Assembly: GCA_022361135.1 (NCBI GenBank)
Contig: JAKSBM010000389.1
Coordinates: 1-10,163 of the forward strand
Origin: Desulfobacterales bacterium
GTDB taxonomy: Bacteria > Desulfobacterota > Desulfobacteria > Desulfobacterales > Desulfobacteraceae
Direction of reading: 5' to 3'
Length of the DNA: 10,163 bases
Part shown: in pieces, positions 1 through 5,867 of the stretch
Layout: each line of letters opens with the position of its first letter
Numbering within the stretch: the first letter of the stretch is position 1
Translations under genes and position numbers: made by a program
Notes under the pieces: generated by a model
Database searches by the model: none
What the model saw: only the letters and a program-made list of their open reading frames with translations
Told to the model about the DNA's origin: nothing

Positions 1-1113
1 CTGGCCGTTGTCCGTGGTGGCCGTGAGCATGATGATGGATTTTCCATTGGGGGAAAGGGCGGCCCCACGGGTGAAATCCAGGAGTCCGTTGATGCCGGTG
101 TAATTGTTCACGGGCAGGGTGTCTGCAGCCACCTGGCCGATGAGGTCGATGGCCATGGCCGAGTTCAAGGAGGTCATGGCATTGTGGCGGCCAATGATGG
201 AGGGGTTGTTGATGTAACTGGACGGGTGGAATTCAATGGAGGGGTTGTCGTCGATGAATTCGTAGAGCAGCTTGGACCCCACTGCGGACCCGGCCACCAG
301 TTTTCCGTCGTTGAATCCCTTTTTCTTATTGGTCACCACCCCCATGGAAAAAAGGTGCATCATGGGGTCGGAGATGTATTGGGAGTGGATGCCGATGTCG
401 TTTTTTTCCGACAGGCAGACCATGATGGCTTCATTGGTGAGGCTGAGGCTTGCCTGGATGGTGGAGCCGTCGTCAATGAGGCGGGAGATGTGCCTGGCAA
501 TGGTGTTGGCGCTTTCCAATTCGGGCAGGGGCTGGATGGTGAGCAGCTCTTCTTCATGTTCCACCAGGTAGTCCACATCATTGACATGGATGAAGCTGCG
601 GCCCAAAACCCGGGGCATGTTGGGATTGACCTGGCAGATGACGATGTCTGCCACTTCGCAGGCGGCCAGGGTGATGTCCACGGATACCCCCAGGCTCATC
701 CAGCCGAAATCATCCGGGGGCGATGCCTGGATCAGGGCGGCATTCAAGGGCATGAGTCCGCTTTTAAACAATTGGGGAATCTGGGACAGGTTGATGGGGG
801 TGATGAAGCGCTGGTCCTTTTTGATTTTCTGGGGGGATGCCGAGCCCAGGTAAAAGGAGCGGATTTTAAAATGTTGATCCCGGGATTGGCTGGCCACCTG
901 GGTGAGGGGGCCGCTTTCCACGCTCATGAGGCGGACGATCTCAAGGTCGGTGAAACGGGATGAAGCATTGGAAAGCTCCTGGACCAGGTATTGGGGCTCC
1001 CCGCTGGCAGACCCCACAAAAACACGCTGGCCCGGCCGAATATGTTGCAATGCGCTTTTGGCATTGGAGAGTTTTTCAACATAGGCATCGGCCCAATAGG
1101 TGGTTTTAGGCAT
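1..1113 (-). CDS. Acetyl-CoA hydrolase/4-hydroxybutyrate CoA-transferase family protein (C-terminus outside window)
   Basis: 371 residues are visible; the gene continues past the left edge. Family-typical segments in order are RVFVGSASGEPQYLV near residue 30, VDITLAACEVADIVICQVNPNMPR in the middle (the VNPNMPR core is diagnostic), and GSKLLYEFIDDNPSIEF followed by LNSAMAIDLIGQV in the C-terminal half. Family members move CoA between short-chain acids such as acetate, butyrate and 4-hydroxybutyrate in the cytosol. Standalone members are about 430 residues, and some relatives carry an extra C-terminal GNAT domain, so roughly 60 or well over 200 residues are missing. The ATG at 1113-1111 has a GGAG at 1128-1125, a rather long 11-nt spacing. 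Oddity: where related transferases have an IHTE-type motif with the catalytic Glu, this protein has IHSQ, with Gln245. It may be a transferase variant or a non-catalytic relative. The divergent TetR gene suggests local control. Confidence 0.85.
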   Translation of the reverse strand, partial: MPKTTYWADAYVEKLSNAKSALQHIRPGQRVFVGSASGEPQYLVQELSNASSRFTDLEIVRLMSVESGPLTQVASQSRDQHFKIRSFYLGSASPQKIKKDQRFITPINLSQIPQLFKSGLMPLNAALIQASPPDDFGWMSLGVSVDITLAACEVADIVICQVNPNMPRVLGRSFIHVNDVDYLVEHEEELLTIQPLPELESANTIARHISRLIDDGSTIQASLSLTNEAIMVCLSEKNDIGIHSQYISDPMMHLFSMGVVTNKKKGFNDGKLVAGSAVGSKLLYEFIDDNPSIEFHPSSYINNPSIIGRHNAMTSLNSAMAIDLIGQVAADTLPVNNYTGINGLLDFTRGAALSPNGKSIIMLTATTDNGQ

Positions 1114-1145
1114 GATATATGAGTCTCCATGGTTTTTGGGGTATC

Positions 1146-1174
1146 ATAGTAAAATTCCATTTCAAAGGGAACAA
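1146..1174 (-). promoter_or_regulatory. Candidate sigma-70 promoter for the CoA-transferase family gene
   Basis: On the minus strand TTGTTC (1174-1169) and TACTAT (1151-1146) are separated by exactly 17 bp and lie about 35 bp upstream of the ATG at 1113. Each hexamer matches consensus at 4 of 6 positions. The match is modest and the region is AT-rich, so chance is a real alternative. Confidence 0.3.
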
Positions 1175-1195
1175 AAAAGCGTTTATAAGCAAATC

Positions 1196-1220
1196 TTAAT
1201 CAAATCATAAATTTAATCAA
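1196..1220. repeat. Two direct copies of TTAATCAA in the TetR/CoA-transferase divergent region
   Basis: TTAATCAA occurs at 1196-1203 and again at 1213-1220, with starts 17 bp apart. The pair lies between the divergent genes, just upstream of the candidate minus-strand promoter. The same region holds an 11-bp palindrome, AAACCCGGTTT, at 1232-1242, and two CGGTTTT copies at 1237-1243 and 1252-1258. Any of these could be a regulator site. TetR proteins usually bind inverted repeats, which favours the palindrome, but the AT-rich background makes chance repeats likely. Confidence 0.35.
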
Positions 1221-1329
1221 CTTTTTGCCGGAAACCCGGTTTTTTGTCTTGCGGTTTTGCTTTTTATTCGGTACGGTGCTGAATGTTTGACTAGTTTATG
1301 AATCCTGTTCAAAAAATGATGAGGGTCAG

Positions 1330-1956
1330 ATGGGCATATATGAGCGCAAGCAAAAGGAAAAGGAATACCGGCGTAATACAATTATAAATGCGGCTCAGAA
1401 AATATTTTCTGCCAAGGGCTACAATAGTGCTACCATGGAAGAAATTGCCAAGGAAGCAGAGTTGAGTCCGGGTACCCTCTATCTCTATTTTAAGAACAAA
1501 GAAGAACTCCATACCTCCCTTTCCATCAATCTTCTCAGCCGACTTTCGGACATGCTCCACGACGTGGTGGAACAGGAAATCGGAATTGAGGAAAAGATCA
1601 AACGATTCAGGGATGTCTTCATCCAGGTCTATGATGAAGATGCCAGTATCCTGATCAACCTTTTTCACCTCCAGTCCGGTGAAACCTTGACCAACCTTTC
1701 CGACGATGTCATGGAAGAGCTCAAGACCTATTCCTCCCGGGCCCACGGCGCATTGATTTCCGTGGTCCAGGAGGGGATTGATGCGGGTTTTCTCGTGGAT
1801 GAGCACCCCGCGGCCCTGGCGGATGTGATCTGGGCCACCTATTCGGGGGTGGTGCTTTGGGTGGATAGCAAGCGTTTGCTCAATGATGAAAAGGATTTCG
1901 TAAAGCCGACCCTGAGGACGGCTTTTTCAATGATAATTAAGGGAATGAGTAAATAG
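1330..1956 (+). CDS. TetR/AcrR family transcriptional regulator
   Basis: 208 residues, the normal length for TetR. The N-terminal DNA-binding domain covers about residues 14-62: helix 1 IINAAQKIFSAKGYNSAT, then MEEIAKEAELSPGTLYLYFKNKEEL, which contains the turn and recognition helix (SPGTLYLYF is the family hallmark). The remaining 145 residues form the helical ligand-binding and dimerisation domain, which is too variable to reveal the inducer. Such proteins bind an operator as dimers and release it when a small molecule binds. A GAGGG at 1321-1325 precedes the ATG by 4 nt. The gene is divergent from a CoA-transferase family gene, so an acyl-CoA or related metabolite is a reasonable ligand guess, by inference only. 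It ends 7 bp from a convergent gene, with no hairpin terminator visible between them. Confidence 0.92.
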   Translation: MGIYERKQKEKEYRRNTIINAAQKIFSAKGYNSATMEEIAKEAELSPGTLYLYFKNKEELHTSLSINLLSRLSDMLHDVVEQEIGIEEKIKRFRDVFIQVYDEDASILINLFHLQSGETLTNLSDDVMEELKTYSSRAHGALISVVQEGIDAGFLVDEHPAALADVIWATYSGVVLWVDSKRLLNDEKDFVKPTLRTAFSMIIKGMSK

Positions 1957-1963
1957 TTTCTGT

Positions 1964-2518
1964 CTATTTGCACAACCGGTGGATGGTTTGTGCATGCCAA
2001 GCTCCCCTGCCGGAAAAGGTGGGGATCCCCTTCTCCTGAAGATAATCTGCAATCACAGAAAATGTGGCGCCCTGGTCCCGCATATCCTGGATCATTTCCA
2101 GGATATCGTCCTTGGTGTAATGGGTTCCAGAGGCATAACTGGCCGTAGCCTGGGGCACCGACTGGGAAGAACCGTTGAAGCCGTCGCTTAGCAACAGCCG
2201 GTTCAAGGTTTCCAATATGTCGGATACGGCATTTTGTCGGCGAATCTTTGAAGCGGTCAATAATTCGTTGGAGTTGACGAAGGTCTCAATCATTTCCGTG
2301 ATTCGGGTTAAATTTTCAAGGAGTTCCGGAGTGACCTCCACGGGGCCGGGCTTTAAATTGGTGGTGGGGGGCTGGTCGGCAGCGCCCTGGTAGGCGCTTC
2401 TTCTCTCCGAGGCATTTCGCCGATCCTGTTGTATATAAAGCTGACCGTCCGGTTTTTTCCTTGGATGGGGTATCTCCTTTTTATAGGAGCTTCGAAGATT
2501 TTTTAAAAAATCACTCAT
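1964..2518 (-). CDS. Uncharacterised protein with C-terminal recombinase-type helix-turn-helix
   Basis: 184 residues, not recognised as a named family. Residues 1-60 are basic and proline-rich, probably disordered, with QDRRNASERRS at 31-41. Residues 61-112 are strongly helical (TPELLENLTRITEMIETF and following), a likely dimerising helix bundle. After a Ser/Ala-rich linker, residues 134-184 (DDILEMIQDMRDQGATFSVIADYL and then GIPTFSGRGAWHAQTIHRL) resemble the small DNA-binding helix-turn-helix of serine recombinases, in which an 'IA..Ln..gi.t..g..W...tv..il' pattern is usual. No catalytic recombinase domain is present, so a DNA-binding or regulatory role is inferred. I chose the ATG at 2518 rather than an in-frame start 39 bp upstream because AAGGAG lies 8 nt before it. 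Confidence 0.78.
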   Translation of the reverse strand: MSDFLKNLRSSYKKEIPHPRKKPDGQLYIQQDRRNASERRSAYQGAADQPPTTNLKPGPVEVTPELLENLTRITEMIETFVNSNELLTASKIRRQNAVSDILETLNRLLLSDGFNGSSQSVPQATASYASGTHYTKDDILEMIQDMRDQGATFSVIADYLQEKGIPTFSGRGAWHAQTIHRLCK

Positions 2519-2526
2519 TGGATCAT

Positions 2527-2532
2527 CTCCTT
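2527..2532 (-). promoter_or_regulatory. Ribosome binding site fixing the start of the 1964-2518 gene
   Basis: AAGGAG on the minus strand sits 8 nt before the ATG at 2518-2516. It overlaps the region that would be coding if the upstream in-frame ATG at 2557 were used, which has no comparable site. Confidence 0.7.
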
Positions 2533-2827
2533 GATGGTTGTGCCTAATGGGGGCCATCCGTTGGTCTTGTTAATGATTTTTGGGGGGTGTTAAATGGATG
2601 TAAAAAAAAGTCGATACGGAGGGATTTAACGCTTTTCAGGGGATGATCGGTTTTACATAAATTATGGGTGAATTTTCAAAAAAGAGGTGTGCTGTTGCAG
2701 TGTGGAATTTGTTTAGACGTTTCGGATTGTTCCTTTAAATTATCACATAAATTACAATGGTGTCAAAAGGATTTGTGGGGCTTGGAAAAGGTCTGATCCC
2801 ATGGATGGTTTCCAGGGTTGACCTGCC

Positions 2828-2856
2828 TTGATAAAAGCCGATATCTGGGGTATGGT
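2828..2856 (+). promoter_or_regulatory. Candidate sigma-70 promoter for the coiled-coil/RelE-like gene
   Basis: TTGATA (2828-2833) and TATGGT (2851-2856) are separated by 17 bp. The -35 box matches consensus at 5 of 6 positions and the -10 box at 4 of 6. Transcription would begin near 2863, leaving a leader of about 28 nt before the ATG at 2891. This also argues against the upstream TTG at 2828 as a start codon. Confidence 0.45.
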
Positions 2857-2890
2857 TACCTGGATTGGAATCCGATTTGAAAGGACGAAA

Positions 2891-4030
2891 ATGAAATTTT
2901 TCCCCTTAAGAACGACCCTCCTTTGTCTGATAATCATGCCCATTCTTTATGTCCTGGTTCTTAAGAATGTTCAATCCCACCTGAACCACTCCTATCTGAT
3001 CGACATTCAAAATGTGATGATCCTGGACCCCGGCCCCCTTCTGGATGGGCGGGAGACCCTTGAAAAACGGTTAAACACCAATATTCGAAATTTCATCAAG
3101 GCCGATTGGTTCCTCCAGGCGGCCCGGTTAAACTTGACCATTTCCGTGACCACGCCGGATGGCCGCATCCTTTATCCCAGCTATGAAAAACAGGAAGAAG
3201 AGGGGGTATCCCCCAAGGTGGTGGCCCAACGGAATTTTGAGTTGTTGAACCAGGGCGTCCGCCCCATGGTCATGGTCTCTCTACCCCATGGGTCCCGGTT
3301 TGCCAACCTGGTCCTGGGGGTTGCCCTTCTAGGATCCCTGGGCATTTTTTCGTACTCCTATCTGCGTGGGGTTCGCATGGCCCGGGCCGAGTCCCGGATC
3401 CACGATTCCATTATCCAGGAATTCAAGGACGAAGACCGCATGGTTCGAAAACAGCTGGATGAATTGGAAAAAGAAAAATACCAACTCTCCAGCCAGATGA
3501 TCGACCTTAAGGGCAAGTATCTCAAGGACCAGGACCGGGCCAAGATCAATGAAACGGAAATGTTTGATGAGATTGTCAACCTGGAGGAAAAGCTGGAAGA
3601 AATCCGTGGAAAGGAATTGGAAAAAGAAACGGAAATCCAGGCCCTGAAATCCAAGCTGGATAAATATGAAAAGCAGAGGCAGGTCAAAACAAAAAAGGGC
3701 ACCCAGGATCTTCCCGGACGTCGCCTGGCCGCCCTCTACAAACAGGTGGATTTCCATCGCCGGGCCATTGCCGGCTTTTCATCCCTGCCCGAGGATATGC
3801 AGATCAAGGCCGAAGAGGTGATTCTCCAACTGGATCGAAATCCGGATAAGGTCATCATTAAACGGAAGGTTTTTTCCGGTAAGAAGCACCGGGGGAATGT
3901 TCTGGAGGTGATTTTCGGGTACAATGGACGGCTCTATTTCCGTACCCAGGAAAATAAGCGCATTGAAGTTCTGGTCATCGGGACCAAGAACAGCCAAGGT
4001 AAGGATATGGATTTTCTCCACAAATTATAG
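2891..4030 (+). CDS. Two-TM coiled-coil protein with C-terminal RelE/ParE-like domain
   Basis: 379 residues from the ATG at 2891, which has AAAGGA 5 nt upstream. A hydrophobic helix at about residues 7-24 and a second at about 138-158 (LANLVLGVALLGSLGIFSYSY region) frame an extracytoplasmic segment of roughly 110 residues that may sense or bind something. Residues 170-265 are a long charged heptad-like coiled coil rich in E, K, L and Q. Residues 285-379 form a separate compact domain: FSSLPEDMQIKAEEVILQLDRNPD, then RKVFSGKKHRGNVLEVIF and NGRLYFR, then IEVLVIGTKNSQGKDMDFL. This order (helices, an 'LP..' turn, basic strand, R-x-Y/F strand, final 'I..K..Q.kD..fL') is that of the RelE/ParE/HigB toxin superfamily. 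No antitoxin gene lies alongside, so a signalling or RNA-binding use is more likely than a free toxin. I do not recognise a named family. Confidence 0.82.
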   Translation: MKFFPLRTTLLCLIIMPILYVLVLKNVQSHLNHSYLIDIQNVMILDPGPLLDGRETLEKRLNTNIRNFIKADWFLQAARLNLTISVTTPDGRILYPSYEKQEEEGVSPKVVAQRNFELLNQGVRPMVMVSLPHGSRFANLVLGVALLGSLGIFSYSYLRGVRMARAESRIHDSIIQEFKDEDRMVRKQLDELEKEKYQLSSQMIDLKGKYLKDQDRAKINETEMFDEIVNLEEKLEEIRGKELEKETEIQALKSKLDKYEKQRQVKTKKGTQDLPGRRLAALYKQVDFHRRAIAGFSSLPEDMQIKAEEVILQLDRNPDKVIIKRKVFSGKKHRGNVLEVIFGYNGRLYFRTQENKRIEVLVIGTKNSQGKDMDFLHKL

Positions 4031-4045
4031 GGCCAAAGGTTCTCC

Positions 4046-4699
4046 CTACCAATATCCCCACTCCTGCCTCACAATGACGTGAATCCCAAGGAAAAAATTG
4101 GTCACCCCATGTGCCAGAATCGGGGCAAAGAGGTTCTTTTTCTGGAACAGGACCAGGGCGTAGATCATGCCGGCCAGGATGCCGGGCAACCATCGATTGT
4201 GCTCCAGGCCAAAGGCCACGGATGTGCCGATGAAGGCAAACCAGGAAAATGTTCCCAGAGGAACCTTTTTAAAGTTTTCGCGAATCAGGAAACGCAGGGC
4301 AAAGGAGCGCCAGAATAATTCTTCCATCACCGGCACCACCAGGGCGGCCCCGGCCAATCGGAAGGTTAGAAGGACATAGATGCCTGCGCCCTGGGTGATC
4401 TCCCAGGGGTTGTATTCCGAAGGGGGGCCGATGTGGGTGTATTTCCCTTCCAATCCCACCCAGATGATATAGACCAGAACCCCGGCCATGATGGAGCTCA
4501 GATCCCAGTTGGGACGGATTTCCCCTTTGAATGTTTTCCAGAAATAGGCCAGGGTGCCCAGGGTGACCAGGGTTTTGAGGGGATAACCTATGGTGTCGGG
4601 GATGCCCACCAGACCGGGAAGATAGGTGAAAAGGGCAAAGACGATAAATGGAAGCCCATAGGGAAGAAAGGCTTTGAAAAAAGATGTTTGATTTGACAT
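4046..4699 (-). CDS. CPBP (CAAX-type) intramembrane protease, PEP-CTERM/exosortase-associated kind
   Basis: 217 residues, very hydrophobic, with several membrane helices beginning near residue 12. All three CPBP motifs are present: EELFWR (Glu126, Glu127, Arg131), FGLEH (Phe163, His167) and HGVTN (His197, Asn201). In the family the glutamates and histidines form the metalloprotease-like active site within the membrane. The layout from EELFWRSFALRFLI through the LGTFSW segment to a terminal W-x-x-W-type ending (QEWGYW) matches what I remember of the CAAX protease-related family found with exosortase/PEP-CTERM protein-sorting systems. No exosortase or PEP-CTERM substrate is visible here, so that link rests on the protein alone. 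The ATG at 4699 has only a weak GGA upstream. It converges with the coiled-coil gene, leaving a 15-bp gap, and follows the HD-GYP gene by 160 bp. Confidence 0.88.
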   Translation of the reverse strand: MSNQTSFFKAFLPYGLPFIVFALFTYLPGLVGIPDTIGYPLKTLVTLGTLAYFWKTFKGEIRPNWDLSSIMAGVLVYIIWVGLEGKYTHIGPPSEYNPWEITQGAGIYVLLTFRLAGAALVVPVMEELFWRSFALRFLIRENFKKVPLGTFSWFAFIGTSVAFGLEHNRWLPGILAGMIYALVLFQKKNLFAPILAHGVTNFFLGIHVIVRQEWGYW

Positions 4700-4747
4700 G
4701 GTTTTTTCCGGAATAGGGTTGATGCTTGGTTGATTCCCCAGGCGTTG

Positions 4748-4805
4748 TTCCGCCCGATTCCGGCATGGGAAGACCGGGGTGGATCATTGAAAATCTCGGG
4801 CGGAA
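4748..4805 (-). repeat. 10-bp perfect inverted repeat in the leader of the CPBP protease gene
   Basis: TTCCGCCCGA at 4748-4757 pairs perfectly with TCGGGCGGAA at 4796-4805 across a 38-nt loop. A CCGG/CCGG inner pair lies near 4760-4776. No T-run follows on the minus strand, so it does not look like a simple terminator for the HD-GYP gene ending at 4860. It lies between the candidate promoter at 4827-4855 and the start codon at 4699, so it would be in the mRNA leader. Confidence 0.55.
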
Positions 4806-4826
4806 TCCTTCCTGGAATCAATTTTA

Positions 4827-4855
4827 GTTACAATGGATATCCCGGGTGAAGTCAA
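4827..4855 (-). promoter_or_regulatory. Candidate sigma-70 promoter for the CPBP protease gene
   Basis: On the minus strand TTGACT (4855-4850) and TGTAAC (4832-4827) are separated by 17 bp, directly after the stop codon of the HD-GYP gene. The -35 box matches consensus at 5 of 6 positions and the -10 box at 4 of 6. The transcript would have a leader of about 120 nt containing the 4748-4805 inverted repeat. Confidence 0.35.
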
Positions 4856-4859
4856 GGAT

Positions 4860-5867
4860 TTATTCGTCATCGTCGGAGAAACGTTCCCGGATTTGCTGGA
4901 TTTCATCCTCACAATCCAGAAAGGCCTGGATAACCATGGGATCAAAGTGTTTTCCATTGCCTTCCTTGATGATGGAAATGGCCTGGTTGTGTGAAAAGGG
5001 TTTTTTATAGGGCCTGCGGGAGACCAGGGCATCGTAGACATCGGCAACGGAGAAGATCCTGGCACAGAGGGGGATCTCTTCTCCCTTGAGCCCCAGGGGA
5101 TAGCCGGATCCATCAAATTGCTCATGGTGGTGGCGGGCGATCTGGGCGGCCACCCGCAGGTAATTGGCCCGGGGGGCCTTTTCCATGGCTTCCTTCAGGG
5201 TTTGATAACCGATCTCCGCATGGGATTTCATGATGCCGAATTCCGTGTCGTCCAGACGGGCCGGTTTCAACAGAACATAATCGGGGATGGCCACCTTGCC
5301 GATGTCGTGGAGGGGGCTGGTGAGGAAGATGTTTTCGATGAGGGGGCGGTCCAGTTCCCGGGGGCGATGGGGCATGTCGTACATGCGTTCTGCAACGGCC
5401 CGACTGTAATACCGGACCCGCTGGAGGTGGTTGCCCGTGTCCTCGTCCCGGGATTCGGCCAGTTTGGCCAGGGCAAAGATGACAATGTCCTTGCTTTGGA
5501 AATTCAATACCCGTTCCCCGGCTTTGATGCGAACTTCCAGTTCGTGCTTGTCAAAGGGCTTGGTGATGTAATCGTCGGCACCGGTGTCGATGCCGTGGAT
5601 GATATCGGTCTTGCTGTTCCGGCCCGTGACCAGAATCATATAACAATAGTCTTCCCGCTGGGAGGCGCGGATTTTGGAAATCAGTTCCAGGCCGTCCATT
5701 TCCGGCATGACCCAGTCGGTGATGACGATTTGGTGGTTTTCCCGGACCCAGGCTTCCAGAGCCTCCTTGCCGTTGGATACGGCCGTAACCTGGTGGCCCA
5801 GTTTCTGGATAAAAATTTCAAGGGTTTTTCTGCTGACCAGTTCATCGTCTGCAATTAGAATTTTCAT
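4860..5867 (-). CDS. Response regulator with HD-GYP cyclic-di-GMP phosphodiesterase output
   Basis: 335 residues in two domains. Receiver, residues 1-120: acidic pair Asp7/Asp8, phosphoacceptor Asp51 in TDWVMPEMDG, Thr81 and Lys103 in ITKPF, all intact. HD-GYP, about 125-330: TGNHLQRV (His147), HDIGKVAIPD (His187/Asp188), SHAEIG (His216), RHHHEQFDGSGYP (His247/His248, Gly255-Tyr256-Pro257) and ADVYDAL. These are the metal-binding and signature residues of active enzymes, which hydrolyse cyclic-di-GMP in the cytosol. The start codon overlaps the stop of the upstream kinase gene by 4 bp (ATGA), and GAGG lies in the kinase's last codons, so the two are translationally coupled. The kinase is therefore the likely phosphodonor. 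Lower cyclic-di-GMP usually favours motility over biofilm, but the target process here is not shown. Confidence 0.96.
   Translation of the reverse strand: MKILIADDELVSRKTLEIFIQKLGHQVTAVSNGKEALEAWVRENHQIVITDWVMPEMDGLELISKIRASQREDYCYMILVTGRNSKTDIIHGIDTGADDYITKPFDKHELEVRIKAGERVLNFQSKDIVIFALAKLAESRDEDTGNHLQRVRYYSRAVAERMYDMPHRPRELDRPLIENIFLTSPLHDIGKVAIPDYVLLKPARLDDTEFGIMKSHAEIGYQTLKEAMEKAPRANYLRVAAQIARHHHEQFDGSGYPLGLKGEEIPLCARIFSVADVYDALVSRRPYKKPFSHNQAISIIKEGNGKHFDPMVIQAFLDCEDEIQQIRERFSDDDE

Larger units (their letters stand above)
2519..2890. other. 372-bp divergent intergenic region
   Basis: No convincing gene is visible. The region separates the minus-strand gene starting at 2518 from the plus-strand gene starting at 2891 and must hold both promoters. 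It is AT-rich compared with the genes. It contains a direct repeat ACATAAATTA at 2655-2664 and 2745-2754 (90 bp apart), a candidate plus-strand promoter at 2828-2856, and a 12-bp palindrome GGATTGGAATCC at 2862-2873 just past that promoter's -10 box. A weak TTGAAA/TGTAAA pair on the minus strand near 2650-2680 could serve the other gene. Confidence 0.6.

Noticed and set aside
184..963. 259-aa plus-strand frame opposite the CoA-transferase gene
   Set aside because: The minus strand has clear family motifs over the same interval; the plus frame is a compositional shadow.
1225..1245. Terminator-like CCGGAAACCCGG followed by a T-run
   Set aside because: The stem is only 4 bp, and no plus-strand gene lies upstream to be terminated.
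2541..2556. Sigma-54-like element TGGCCCCCATTAGGCA (GG-N10-GC) before the 1964-2518 gene
   Set aside because: The spacing is right, but the predicted transcription start would fall inside the ribosome site, and the TTGC part of the -12 box does not match.
2828..2890. Longer version of the coiled-coil/RelE-like protein starting at TTG 2828
   Set aside because: That TTG overlaps the best -35 box and has no ribosome site, while ATG 2891 has AAAGGA at good spacing and starts directly before a TM helix.
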